Assembly: GCA_950295325.1 (NCBI GenBank)
Contig: OX485807.1
Span: 5,336,501 to 5,400,500 of the forward strand
Length of the DNA stretch: 64,000 bases
Reading direction: 5' to 3'
Source: Polytrichum commune
Taxonomy: Eukaryota; Streptophyta; Polytrichopsida; Polytrichales; Polytrichaceae
Shown piece by piece: positions 47,001 through 59,303 of the stretch. The position numbers were made by a program, and so were the translations under genes. The notes beneath the pieces were generated by a model. That model was not told the DNA's origin and did no database searches. It was given only the letters and a program-made list of their open reading frames with translations. Each line of letters starts with the position of its first letter. The first letter of the stretch is position 1.

Positions 47001-48733
47001 AATGATATTCTTCATGTCATTCAGTCAGTCAATCTGTTCCACTCTACTTGTGGGCATCTTCGTCAACACTATGCTGTTTTCATTTGTGATGAGCGTCCTG
47101 ATGATTTGAGTACGATAATTATTTGAGTGACCGGGTTCATTTATAAGCGCAAAGAGCCCTGCAAAATATAATGATACAGAAAACTCTCAGCTGCAGCTAG
47201 TATTGAGGAGAGAAGCTACAGAGCAGGAGACCATACGTGGGCGCCTAACCCCTATGAATGGGCAGGGGCAACCTTTTAATTCAGAGATCACAAGGGAGCT
47301 GGAAGAAAATAAGCAGCTTCGGGATAGGTGGGTAAATGCATCACATGATAAAGAACCCATGCTCACAGTTATGATGATGTTCCTGTCATTGGTTCCACGC
47401 CAATGCAAGCTTTCTAATTGATGTAAGCTTGCAAGTTCATGAACGTTTTTTACAAGTAGGAGGGTACCTATTAACTTTCTGAAGCCTATGAGTGTGCAGG
47501 TTGAGAAGACTGGAGCAAGCAGAGGAACGAACTTTGAATTTTGAGGTTGATAGAAACCGCAAACTAGAAGCGCAGGTAAAATCGAACCCATTTTCTATAT
47601 TATGATCTTGTGAAATTACAGAGTGATCCAGAAATTGCAACTTGTGAGAGAGGATCCAGAGGTTGGAACTTGCTGGTCACAACCTTACCCTAAATCTGCC
47701 TCTATGATAAGCTATGGTGATCGAAAATTCAGAATGTTTCTTAGCACAACAATAAATCCAACATAATGAATGCTGTTTTGACAAAGCGAATGTAGGTTGT
47801 ATCACAAAGAAAGATTTATTATGTTTCTTTCCATAACTATAATTCCAACATAATGAATGTCGATCTGACCAAGCGATAGGGGAGGTGATCTGAGTGGGGA
47901 GAAGTTGGTTATGTGCTTGGGTAGGGCAGCTGTTGGATATGGAACAGCAAGAGGCAGTCGACAGGCGTTGCTTAGAACAGTTTCTCAGAGAACGTGACAA
48001 CCTTCGAGCTGCCCTGGACCAGGAGCGGCGCCTACATGAAAATGATGATGAAGACATGCGTAAGAAATTAAAGGTATTGAGAACCATTGCAATTTGATTA
48101 CATTTCTATATCTTTGGATGCAAATTGAACGCATTCAATTGCAGTAGGTCAGTACAGCCTTCTCCCTCTTTTTGATTAAAATCCAGTACGTATGTGACTT
48201 GGACTGCTCTTTCTCTGACATGAAATTCATGTATCAGAAATTTCATCGCAGAAGCTCGTGAGTCACTTTGTCCACCCCATAAACTTTTATGTGTGAACCT
48301 GTAGCGTTGTTCATTCCACACTTGCAGTGAATTTCTAGTCAATGAAACTCTCAGGTGCTGTAGAGTTATATGCATCTAAGATAGACATGTCTTATCAATA
48401 ACCAGCCTTTTTCAAAACACCTACTTTTGGGTGGAAAATGGTTCAATATTCTCTAAGAAGTTTCCATATATGCTCTTTAAATGTTCGTCACAAATTGAGG
48501 TTTAGTCACCTCACCCTCATTCTTATGGGATTGGATTCGTACAAGATTTGCTAATCAAATGGTGTTTTTCATGAATTTATTATACATTACAAGGGGGCAA
48601 ACCTCATGGAAGCACTCCTATCTTACTTATGAATATTAACATTCAGGAACTGATCTGTCCTGTGTAGGTTGCACTTCTTCGCATTCGAGAGCTTGAGAGT
48701 GAGAACAATCGCTTGCGGTTACCACGAGGCTGA
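38071..48733 (+). CDS. MORC: MORC-family GHKL ATPase, complete, 21 coding exons
   Basis: Exons: 38071-38695, 39335-39409, 39788-39822, 40010-40088, 40431-40523, 40669-40753, 41007-41082, 41361-41489, 43758-43856, 44096-44197, 44709-44864, 45077-45172, 45357-45408, 45764-45875, 46002-46081, 46331-46587, 46810-46902, 47191-47327, 47500-47575, 47930-48073, 48668-48733; phases agree throughout and give 888 aa. Exon 1 encodes a His/Asn/Ala-rich N-terminus ending CRQFWKAGEYDG, typical of plant MORCs. DHVRVHPKFLHSNATSHKWA precedes the ATPase motifs AIAEILDNSMDE (about residues 234-245; Glu237 and Asn241), DNGGGMTPERM and GNGFKTSTMRLGAD. TQSIGVLSFTFL and KGTKVIIYNLW are the S5/MORC-specific segments. 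The last four exons form a charged coiled coil. No CW finger is seen. Plant MORCs act with RNA-directed DNA methylation factors in heterochromatin compaction and silencing. The boundaries of exons 6, 17 and 18 are the least certain. Confidence 0.92.
40754..41006 (+). other. inferred GC-AG intron of the MORC gene
   Basis: No GT donor in the right phase lies near the end of conserved exon 6. AG|GCATAG at 40753/40754 resembles the GC-donor consensus and, joined to ACAG|GGCTACC at 41006/41007, gives ...DIGRRATQSIGVLSF, which aligns with plant MORCs without extra residues. This is inferred from reading frame and homology, not from transcripts. Confidence 0.6.
42016..42304. mobile_element. Mutator-like MITE in MORC intron 8
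   Basis: Terminal inverted repeats contain CCTAAATACCCCCGACGAGC, followed inside by GTCAGGTTCGGAGGC and its counterpart. The 10-bp duplication GCACATACTC flanks it (42006-42015 and 42305-42314). A 9-11 bp duplication with long repeats is typical of Mutator-type MITEs. The 289-bp element is non-coding and lies wholly inside the 41490-43757 intron. Confidence 0.85.
42698..43678. mobile_element. hAT-like element in MORC intron 8
   Basis: The left end CCCAGGGGGTGCACCTTTC and right end GGTTCACCCCCCAGG are flanked by CTCCTAAA (42690-42697) and CTCCTGAA (43679-43686), a 7-of-8 match. The interior repeats parts of the 19848-22629 copy, for example GCAACCCTAAGCAAGAAGTG, so it looks like an internal-deletion derivative of that longer form. 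Confidence 0.8.
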
Positions 48734-50020
48734 GACTGGGAGCTGCTGCATGCATGCAACCGACACATTGTATTCAAAATTGTGAGTCAAGCTCTTCTAG
48801 CCAGGAAAGTTACTGTGAAATACTTGAGCAATATCATTGACATCATCGACACATGAGTAGCAACAAGCAACACATGATCATTTGTAATATAAGCCCTGAA
48901 ACATTATTTTCCTTAACATTGTGCACTCGACCCAATTCCCACTATGCGAGTCAACTCTCATTCACAACCTTACAGATGTGTCTTTATGTCTCCTACAAGG
49001 GACACATTATCTTCAGCTAAAGTTCTCAACTACTGAGAGTATTCCCTGGGATCAATTGAGCACAAATTGGGTTCTTCCTTAATTTTCAGTTTCCTTCTTT
49101 GATGATTAAACAGTTGCTTCTGAATCTCATCAGTGCTACACAGTTCACATGTCTTCCACATGCCTCTTGCTTTGAGGCAATAAATAGATGAATGTGTAGT
49201 CCATGGCATGGTCAAGTTAAGATTTGTCCACTTCCAGTGTTGGATTCTGAGGCGTGCAGCGGAGAAAGAATGCATATAGACCCACAGCCTATGACCTTAG
49301 GTTATTTTCCTCTTTTTGCGGTTTATTCTTGACGCCCCAGCTTGTCCAGTCTAGCAATCAAACCCACATTTCTGTCTGCGTCCAGTGGTGGTCAACCATG
49401 GTGTAGTTCTGGCCAATTTCAATCATGCCAGTATCTCACTGAGACTTATTTCTTGCACTCCTTACAATGATGATAAGGCTATGGAGTCCTTGTAAAGTAT
49501 GGGTATGACAATGTTGTGTGCCACATTAATAGATATTCTTCTCAGGGTTAGATAGTTGAGTTTGTACAATGGAATGTGAAATGAAGCATGGAAATTTGCA
49601 CTGTCAAAATCTCTGCATACACAATTCAGATTTTCATGGCATGACAGTCAGTGCCGTAGCATCTGCAGAGCTGTTATATTCGAACTCTCCAGTTCAAAGG
49701 ACTTGTTCTTAATTGTCACTGCTTCTAAATGTAAAGCCTCACATGACCACCAAACAAGGCTTCATGTATAAAGGTTTCCTTGCCTTTGCTTTAACGTGTG
49801 GTTCAAAGAATCTCTGCAAGATTTTTTCTCAGATCACATGCAGGACAGAGTTGGATGAAGCTCAGGAAACTGTGTTTTTATTAGCGGGAGGCAAAACTGT
49901 AAAGGCCTTTGGCTCTGAGTAATCTTCCTCTGGAGTACAATACAAGAAATTTACAGAGAAGCTTATTTTCTCCAAGTGACGAATTGAGAACTACAACTAT
50001 GGAAGAATCATGTCATATTG
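48734..50020. other. convergent 3' intergenic region
   Basis: This lies between the MORC stop (48731-48733, plus) and the DUF21/CBS stop (50021-50023, minus) and presumably holds both 3' UTRs. No further coding exon or repeat is recognised. With only 1.3 kb between stops, transcripts could overlap. Confidence 0.6.
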
Positions 50021-53000
50021 TTACTGCAAATCGATCTTGGTATCCAGACTAGATCCAAGCAGTGGTTCATTAAGGCCTTTCTCACCCTTCTTGTTCATTT
50101 GTGCAATCACATCACCACTCATTTGTGATGTGATTGCGTCCACCCTGCCTTTCTGCACCGCCTCTTGGGCTTGCCTTGATAACCCCATGTGCTGCACTCC
50201 AACAAAAAAGAAAGTTCAATATTTTTAAGCATGGAACATAAGTTGAGGATCCGTTTTAACTAGTGTATCCACATCAAATAGTTCTTCAAGTGTTTTTTAT
50301 AAAGAATTCTCAATCTGTAAATCAGTGTGATGAAACACATTCTTAAGTAGCCTGTTCAGATTCTGGTGCAAATGGAATAGTTCTTAAGTGATTTTAAATA
50401 ACCAGAGAATGGTTCCATTTGAGATACTCCTTCAATTGAGACACCCCTTGGTAGATGGAAGAAAGCTTTGTGTACAAAGATAGGCAACAATGAAGGAGGT
50501 GATGACTAATGAGAGCTTGCACCTTGATACTTGGAAAAAATTTCTTGAGCTAGAATAGAAAAAGAACATCATTACGCATGCTTAAGAATGCTATGAATGA
50601 GAAGGGGTTAACTTACGACATTAGGAATGGAAGCTCGACGACTCACTGATGTGGCTCTACCAATTTGTGCTGCAGCAGCAGCAACTCGAATCCTGAGCCA
50701 CAAATTAATGATATTAAAACTAAGGTTCAGGTTCCTCAGTTCCCTGCTTACCTCGGCCCTTGAAGAGTTATCTTTTATTACTTGGGTAGATGCCTGATCA
50801 TAGAAAACGTAAAGAGTAATCGATAATGGATATACAATATACATCAAGACCTCAGGACACAATCCTAGCCTGCTCTAATTTCCACGATTTTGTTGAGATA
50901 GGCCACGTTTTTCATGAAGAATCTAGCAACACCACCAAATATATTGCTCATCTGGTGCTTAGGTATTACATTATTATAACATGCTGCATGAAGAATATTG
51001 TTCACCTGATGATTAGGTATTATATTGTAAAAATTGTTTCATAAAGGTGAGAAGTACTCACCTCTTATGTACATCTATGTATTCATCCGTCTCATCCACA
51101 ATTTCCTCCTGAAAAAACAACCATAGGTCATTTTGCCACAATGAGTGCAACTATTACATGTAAATTCAGGTGAACTACGCCCAAAAAAAACATAAGTGCA
51201 GGAGATGCCGTTAAGCCCAAAACATTATCACAACAAGAACACCCAGAACAAATTTACAAAGCCATGATCCACAAGCAAGAGGCTACTCATATGTTCAAAA
51301 GGGGAGACAGTAAGCTGAAAGCATTTACTTCCTCAAACTTGTTGCAAGATTTGACATGTGAAGCCTTTGTGAGCCCAAATGAAAAAATCAGTCATTAGAG
51401 TAATCCGAATAGTCACCAGGTCAAATTCCAGGTCAGTTGGCTAAAAGGATACTATTAGAGCTTATGCATAAAGTCGCCCAAGTTTTCTTAAGGCTTAAAT
51501 TAGGATGCCAAAACAGTAGGATTGGGCTATTGAAAACCAGAATCTAGCTTGTCATACTAGGATCGGTGGGCTAAGCTAGCCTTGCATAGGCCAAGTTGGG
51601 ATTCAGGGTGCTAAGTCCCATGGGCCAAATCCTATTTTAGATCCTATAGTTCTCTCAAGTTTTATTTGGATTGAAAGAGGAGTGCCAAGGACATTTTCAC
51701 CCATGTTTCAAAATTAGGCTCTGCCACAAGATGCTACAATGAGCTCTTAATAGAGAAGTACTAAGAGCCACCTAACTCCTACTTTGGTCCCTCTTTGAAA
51801 AACTTTGCGGATAACTCTATTATAGAGGTGTACAAATCCATCCAAGACCTATGTGTTGTTACTCACCTCATATACCAATGTGTTGTAAACTCACCTGCAA
51901 AAGCTCTTCCATGATATCCTCCATGGTGATAATTCCAATAACGTCGACTTCATCTAAACCCTCTGCTCCGTCGTCGTGCCGACCCGTTTCACTGTTTGGT
52001 TTTTCTTCAATCGGTTTGTAGCTTGATTCACCATTCATTTTTGCATGAGGGCTCTTGGAGAGTTTCTCCGTATCCACTTCTGCAATGTGGTACTCCTTGA
52101 ATCCCTTCCGTTCCTCTTTGTGAGCTCCAAAGCTGGCCCTCTTGGTAAACTTTCTTTTATTACTCTTTACTTTCACCACGGCTGCCATGTGGCTACCTCC
52201 CTTTTGGAACTCATTTAGGATATCGTAGAGCGGCATGTCCTCCGGTACCCTAAGAAAACACAAACACCATACTTAATAAAGAAAATGAGGACAAGTTAAA
52301 TACACCAACACAAGATAGCATGCATTTGACATGTCAGTAACTTGCCTCTTACAAAGGCAACTTCACACCTTCGATTTGAGGATTTAACTATTAAAGGAAA
52401 GAATTTCTACCTGCTCATCAGAAACCTGTTCAAACATGAAAGAGGTAAGGTCTATGGCCCTATTGTGGGCACTTCCAGCATCACAGAAAATTTTGACTAT
52501 TGCATTAGATTGGGAATTGTTGCATCCGGTTAGCAATTGCAATGTATCACACAGATTGTTCTTTCAAGTTTCAGATATTGAAGTTGAGATGCAAAGGTTA
52601 TAATGCGTCCAAGTGTAGATGCTCTTTCTCTTCAACTAAATACATAGACCCTCCCAATTATGTTAACTCTTAATAGACTGCGTGTCTCTATTTTAAGTAC
52701 ATACTCCAACCTCATCTTAAACACATGTCATTTTGACATCCATTAACTACAAGGCTTGTCATGTACAATTCAAATATAGGTGTTTTATTAAGAAGAGTAA
52801 CCACATGCCTTTATAACATGGGCTTCCCCAATCTTCTTTGCAAATTTGGTAACTTAAAATGTCTTGACATGAATTTTACACAACTAAAGAACTGAAATAA
52901 TTGTCAAGAAACACTAAATCGGCCTCACTGAAAACCTTGGTCAACCTTACAGCAAGAAAAAGTATTGGAAGTACCTGGGAATTCTTCTGATTGATACTGC

Positions 53001-56000
53001 ACTCACAGGAGTCTCATCCTCTGCACGAATGGTCAGTAGACTTTTCACCTACAATGAGACAAGTTCTGTAGGTCAAAGATCATCAAAAACCTCTTTTTCA
53101 TTACATCTGAGGTGGTTTTGGAGATACATCTATAGCAGTTGACAACTTTGTCAGAATTTGTATAAATTCACTAGTTGAAGATCAGCAGATTGTCAGGTTC
53201 ATTGCCCTTAGAAGGCAGATAGACCCCATGCTTGCTGATCTAAAACTCATCTTAAAGCTTCAAACTCTACAAAATTTTGTTCATTTCTGTTCCAGAATAG
53301 GACAGAATACTTGCAATTGTCAAATATTTTTAAATTAGTTGTCGCACCAGCAACAAGCCAACAATGTTCCGAGGGTTGCCAGCATAGACAGGCACACGAC
53401 TATGACCTCGAGCCAAAATTCGACCCAACGCCTCCCTGCAATGCATCCAAAAGATTAGAAACTGCTCAAAGGTATAAAATGCCAAGCCATGTGCACCAAT
53501 GCCATGAAAACTCACACAAAGCAGGCTGAAAATTTAACCATGAATCACTTCATTTTTTCATTTGATAATGTGCAGTATGGCACCTCATAACTGAAAAATA
53601 ATATCATACCAATCTAGCTTGGAGCATACATCCAAAGAAAATGTCGACTCAATTGGAGTCATAGCCCCTTTGGCTATCTGCACAAACATCAAGTATCAAG
53701 AGAATCAACAAAGGTCAAACAAATCACAGACGAAAGACCGGTTCAGGGTAGAACTGGAACAATTGACATGTCTTAAGAGAAGGACACCCACAAATTTTAT
53801 TTTTCGCAGGGTCAAAGGAAACTGAGTGAGATTGTCAAAGCACCTTCTCAGTCAGGTCTAATGCACCAGAAATGATAGTTGTCTCATCCACCGTCAAGTA
53901 TCCTCCAGCCTGCACTCAAACAGCAGATTAGTTTTTACTATATTTCCCTTCTAATTTATATGCTACTGGAAGAAACAAAGCATTTAAAAAGGTCTATCAA
54001 GTGATTCACAGTAAAGAAAATGGAGCACCCAGAAATTTAATACTAAACACATTCATTATTGAATTTCTTTTTAAATAAAGAAAGAAAGACTTACCTCTTT
54101 TCCATGTATGGAAACAAGAGCCTTCAGTTGTGCCCGCCTGAACAATGCTGAATCATCATGACCAAGTAAATAGTCCAATATCTGCACCACCCACAAGAAT
54201 TTCAGTATTTCACTAGTGTTGATGATTCAGAAACCTCCTTAAAATTTGATCTTCTTAATTTGATGAATGAGAATGTACTTGAATTGAAGTGGCTATCTCA
54301 TAGTGGGCCAAAAACTTTTAAAACTTGACGCAAAATCTGATAAACTAACAAGAAACTGGAACACGATGACACTTCAAAATCTCACAAACCTTGATATATT
54401 ATAACTTATATAGAGGATGTTAATGAAATAGCATTTGGTTGAGAGCCCAGTTGCATGTGTTTTATACTAAATTTGAAGGCCCGTGCCCACACAAAATTCC
54501 ATTTTCACTTTTCTATGATATGACCTTCAGATGTATTTCAAGGGCTCTCACAATTCCATGGTCACGGCTATCGGCCATAGTATAAGTAGCCCTTAATGTA
54601 CTCAAGTAACAAAAGCATAGCCAGGAGTAGAGAACTAACCAGTCCAATTGGGTACGCAAGTGGCCAGCAAGCATACATCAAAAGTTTTACCAGCCAAACA
54701 AGGTTCGCCCCCACAGCTAATCCGAATCGTGAGCATATGGCTTGGGGAATGACCTAAAAAACCATCAACATGTTACAACCAACTTGGATGTCAAAAACCC
54801 TTTACCCAAAAATTATGATATGCAGTTCCTTTTGTTATAGACCACCTACCATGATCAGCCTACAGCAAAAACAATAAGGTCTGCCAACAGAAACACAAAA
54901 GAACTGCAATGCACGGGCTAATCTCAAGTGCATCTTCACCCCCATTAAGTGATTTCAAAACACAATCAAACCATTCCTGAAGTAAATATCTCAAATATGT
55001 CAAAGGTAGATGTCTAACTTCTAGGTATAAAACATCGACAAAGAGGTATACCTCACCAAATGCGAGTACAAATGTGACTGACAGCATCACAGCCACCCAT
55101 TCATTGAACATCTTGTCCAAAAAAATTGGAAGTGCCTGCAATAAACTTTATAAAAGTCAGGGTAAGATAGTAAAGGCACTTAGCCATCATAAAGGCAACT
55201 TGTTGAGTTTGCACTAAACCCTGAAAGTATCTTCTGCAGGTGAGAAGTGCAATCCTATGTTTGGACAATATTGGACTATTGGAAATTTCAAGTTTCTTAC
55301 CAGAAACTGATAAATGCATTCTTTGTATTGACTTCACTATGGTGTAAGCTAGATGCCAACATGAAAGACTATGGTGATCTTACCTCCATTGCACATGCAT
55401 TGCAAAGAAGCAAAGTGACCAAGAGCTGGTGTTGCTTTTCCACAACCGGTGCAATTGCATCTGTTCAGACAACCAAGAATTTCAAAAGGAATTCCTTGAT
55501 ACCAATTTTTTAACTCCAAAAATAGCCTCAACAACCCAGATCCATAAACTTTGCACTTAGAATCAATTCATGGCCTGCTTAAAATCCATCTGCACCTTCC
55601 AGATGAATTCGTACAAGGACTTTATAGGTCAGCTATTCTTCTTCCTACAAGGACATTTCAAAACTTGTACTGTGAAAATTCAGTGGTTTCACAGAAACAT
55701 TTTAGAAGGTCGTTATTGCAAACACCTGTCGAATAGCATGTCAGAATTTGTCAACACTGCCCAATTTGTCAACAAATTCTGCGCCAAAACATGACAGCCA
55801 AAGCTCTATACACAGCCCCAAATTTCAGAGAAATTGGTAACCCTGAGCTCAAGAAACCGCTCGCATTGAGACATTCACATACATTAATAGAGAATCCATA
55901 AGAGAATATCCATTGAAAACTTCCCCTTCTTTGCTCAAGTCTTTCAGAGAGATAATGTGGGAAGGACTAGTCTTCTTGATTCAAATGTAAGAAAACTACA

Positions 56001-57671
56001 AGCTGTTCTACAACCCTAGAATAAATTCTGCCAATACTGGCAGGTGCCCACCAGCACTTGCAATCTCTTGGTAAGTAGGTATTGCCACAAGTCCACCTAA
56101 AAGAGATGATGATACGTTGTTGACACATCCAACATTGTTACCTATACCAATTCCCATTCTATGCATACAAATTGGGGCCAGGAATTTGCAACAAGACCAC
56201 CAACAAAATGGATAGATACTCCATAACATATTCTCCGTTGATAACTTTCCCCCTCCTTACAATTCTTTCAGAGGGATAATTTGGGTAGCAAACCGCAGTT
56301 GGTCTTAATCACTCGATTGTAAGAAAACTACAAACCTATAATATTTTTTGCCAAAAATGGCAGGTGCCCACCCCAACACTGGCAATCTCCTGGTTAAGTG
56401 AGTACTGCCACAAGGACACCCAAAAAGGGTGATGATACATCGTTGACACCTCTCACATTGTGCATTGCTACCTATACCAATTCCAGTTTCTTTGCACACA
56501 ATTTGCCCAAAAATTGTGCCAATTGTACTCAAATATAAGAAAACTACAAACTTTTTACACACCTAGAATGGCAGGTGCCCACCCCAGCGCTTGCAGCCTC
56601 TTAGTTAAGTATTGCTACAAGGACACTCAGAAAGGATGATGACACATCGTTGACACCTCTGACATTGAACATTGCTACCTGTACCAATTCCACTTTTATG
56701 CAGACAAATTGCGGGGAATGGATAGATACTCCATAAGAGATTATCCATTCATAACTCCCATTTTCTTTGCTCAAACCTCTCAGAGAGAAAGTATGTAATC
56801 ACTCGAATGTAAGAAAACTACAAACTATCTTACAGCCCTCGAATCAATACTACCAATAATGGCAGGTGCCCACTGCAGCACTTACAATCTCTTGGCAAGT
56901 ACTGCCACAAGAACGCTCCGAAAGGAAGGATGGTGATACATCGTTGACACATCCGACAATGAACATTGCTACCTATGTCAAGTCCAGTTCTATGCACACG
57001 ATTGAGGGGAGGATTTGCAACAAGAACACCGACAAAACGGATAGATACTCCATAACAGATTATCCATCGATAACTTCCCCCTTCTTTGCTCAATTCTTTC
57101 ACAGAGATGGTTTGGGGAGGACGTAGCTACTGCAGCTAATCTTCGTCACTCAAATGTAAGAAAACTACACTCCATTTCACAGACCTAGAGCACTTGCAAT
57201 CTCTTGGTTAAGTATTGCCACAAGAACACTCAGTAAGGATGATGATACAAGGTTGACAATGCTACCTATGCCAATTCCAATTTCATGCACAAAAATTGGG
57301 GGCAGGAATTTGCAACAAGAACACCAACAACGCCAACAAGTGCATTGTTAAGAAAAGACAAGCAAAATAACCAAAAGGACAAAAACAGGTTAAAAAACAA
57401 AAACAACAAGATATGTGCAACTTTGTAAGGCAATCTTACTGGCTTGCTTCTTCTCAAGATCTGTGCCACTTCTTTGGAGCACCTCCAGGTCCATAAGTCC
57501 AAGCGACATGAGTCCAAGGGTTAACCCAGACATGATTCCCGCAAAACACACCAAAAAAATCGAAATGCCGCCAAAAATCCACCACCGCAAGGACCCGATT
57601 TCCGCAGGACTCTCGCCTCCCACAAAAAATTGACCTCCCAACAGCCCCGCCACCATCATCTTGAACAACAT
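50021..57671 (-). CDS. DUF21/CBS-domain membrane protein (CNNM/CorC-type), complete, 13 coding exons
   Basis: Minus-strand exons in coding order: 57671-57440, 55460-55384, 55135-55052, 54753-54640, 54181-54095, 53909-53844, 53677-53610, 53435-53348, 53048-52975, 52249-51895, 51108-51062, 50692-50617, 50191-50021; phases agree and give 512 aa. The DUF21/CNNM transmembrane domain spans exons 1-4 (FAGIMSGLTLGLMSLGLMDL; ALPIFLDKMFNEW; VIPQAICSRFGLAVGAN). The CBS pair spans exons 7-10 (AMTPIESTFSLD; LARGHSRVPVYAGNP; MPLYDILNEF; VIGIITMEDIMEELL), with a hydrophilic insertion rich in Lys/Ser in the second. I chose the ATG at 57671 because plant relatives start shortly before the first membrane segment; an in-frame ATG at 57884 would add 71 hydrophobic residues. 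Plant members include Arabidopsis At4g14240-type CBSDUF/MGR proteins, linked to Mg2+ transport at plastid or vacuole membranes. Which membrane applies here is not evident. Confidence 0.92.
55983..57330. repeat. degenerate tandem repeat, about 5 copies, in intron 1 of the DUF21/CBS gene
   Basis: Copies start near 55987, 56320, 56532, 56808 and 57153 with TGTAAGAAAACTACA. They continue with ATGGCAGGTGCCCAC, TGCAATCTCTTGG, TGATACATCGTTGACAC and CATTGCTACCTATRYCAA. Spacing ranges from about 212 to 345 bp because of internal deletions. The array accounts for most of the 2-kb intron. Confidence 0.85.
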
Positions 57672-58330
57672 TGCAATGAAACCTAAACCCCCTAAACCTC
57701 TGGGAACCAATTTAACCCCCGCAGCTGGAAAAAACGAACAAAAAAAAAAAAAGACCTCAACAAAACCTCCGTAAAACCTCACCGAACTCAAAACCCAAAC
57801 ACAAACTCGTACACAAGATCCCCGCAAGATTGCAACCGAAACGAGCAGGGATCGCAACCACCCGCGGTTCGACGAGTTCCACAAAAGAATTTTAGGAATC
57901 GGTCGGTTGCACGCCCCAAAACCTCGGACGGTTCAATTTCTCCAAGATCAGGGGCTAATTAAGTAGGATTCCGTAATAGGTTGTGGAGATTTTTAAGTCT
58001 TGACGTGTAACATTGTTTTTGAAGTACCGTACCCTGACCCTCTGCAGGGAGCAGGGAATCGGCAGAGAATGGCCAAGCAATGAGTCGGAGCAGCAGCACT
58101 GCGAGACTGCGACCGAAAGAGATTTACACTTCAGTTAAAGTGAGATGCCAGGTGCGGCGAGAGGTTTAGCGACGGAAAGGAAGAGAGAAAGGAAGCTGGA
58201 CGTTGATAGGTGGCTGGCTAACTGGCTGGTAGGTAGGTACGTAGGTTTAGTAGGTAGGTTGGTACCGTAGGTAGGTAGTTGGATCTTCTACCTTCCAAGT
58301 ACTCCATCACCACATTGCGCCACGTGTCAC
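57672..58330 (-). promoter_or_regulatory. 5' leader and probable promoter of the DUF21/CBS gene, with a G-box
   Basis: The gene reads leftwards, so its promoter is here. A G-box, GCCACGTGTC with the CACGTG core at 58321-58326, lies about 650 bp before the chosen ATG. A GGTA/GTAG simple repeat occupies about 58205-58285. G-boxes bind bZIP/bHLH factors in plants. The transcription start is not visible. Confidence 0.4.
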
Positions 58331-58403
58331 ACAGTCACTAGACTTGTACATACACGTCATAGGAGGGCCCTAGGGAAGGCATAGGAGGTTAGTTGCAAGC
58401 AGC

Positions 58404-58787
58404 GTTCAAGATTGAAGCCTTCAATGCCCTTCAAACGCGATTCCGCCCTTCAAAATATACCTCTCTCAAACGAGCCCTTCAAAACACAACCCCAAATTAA
58501 GAATGAGGACATCACTTGAAGTCCTCAATACGATTTGCCCGCCACAAGAACAAACAAGCGTAGGGCATTGTCATTACAAGAAGTGGAGTTGGATGGTTGA
58601 ATCTTAATTCTTCACATTGTACTAGAAACATGTACCATATGATTCATGCACAAGTTTAATATGAGTTTTGTATTTCATTTTTATATTCTTAGATTGACGT
58701 CTTGGATTTGAACCAGCCCTTGAATTGAAGGGTTGAAATTTGAGAGCCCTTCTAAATGAAACTCATATGAGGGCTTCAATCTTGAAC
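58404..58787. mobile_element. MITE with GTTCAAGATTGAAGCC terminal repeats
   Basis: GTTCAAGATTGAAGCC (58404-58419) and its exact inverse GGCTTCAATCTTGAAC (58772-58787) bound 384 bp. Internal CCCTTCAAA/TTGAAGGG repeats add to the fold. I did not find a convincing target duplication. Confidence 0.7.
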
Positions 58788-58978
58788 ACAGGTTGTTAGG
58801 AGGACAATTCTAGTCTAATGTAATTTGGACCCCGTTGTGAGCATGATGGTCCAAATCATAGACCATAATTGTTTGACCGACGACTAGTCTCCTAAGTGGT
58901 CTGCCTTTGGCAAGACATCCTCCGCATCTTACTTTGGGGTTTCATCTTACACTAGGGAACATTTTGCTTCGAGGGGGT

Positions 58979-59303
58979 TACACTCTAACCTCCCTAACAT
59001 CACACAATGTGGCAACTAAAGTGTACGTGACATTGAGGAGGTTTGTATTGTTAACATGGATGCATGATAATAGAGATTTAGTGTGACATGTGACATTATG
59101 GAATAACACAAGGTTGACATTATAATGATGACATCGTGATTCATGCGAGCCTGTGGTTTGGATTCTTTGATGGATTATTTTAATGTCACAACTTGTGATA
59201 TATGAGAGGGAAATGTGAAGGAGGGAGCTCTAAATTGATGACATTTGTTTCCCTAGGGTTGAGGGATATAAGAGAGGAGTGACATTACAAAGGTTAGGGT
59301 GTA
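58979..59303. mobile_element. TACACTCTAACC-type MITE, copy A
   Basis: TACACTCTAACC on the left and GGTTAGGGTGTA on the right. Interior phrases (GTTAACATGGATGCATGATA, TTAGTGTGACATGTGACATT, GTTTCCCTAGGGTT) match the pair at 33.3-34.3 kb and an inverted copy at 60700-61036. Confidence 0.75.

Noticed and set aside
57672-57884. In-frame upstream ATG at 57884 as the start of the DUF21/CBS protein.
   Set aside because: It would add a Cys/Phe/Val-rich stretch not typical of plant relatives; the ATG at 57671 fits their usual short N-terminus. It cannot be fully excluded.
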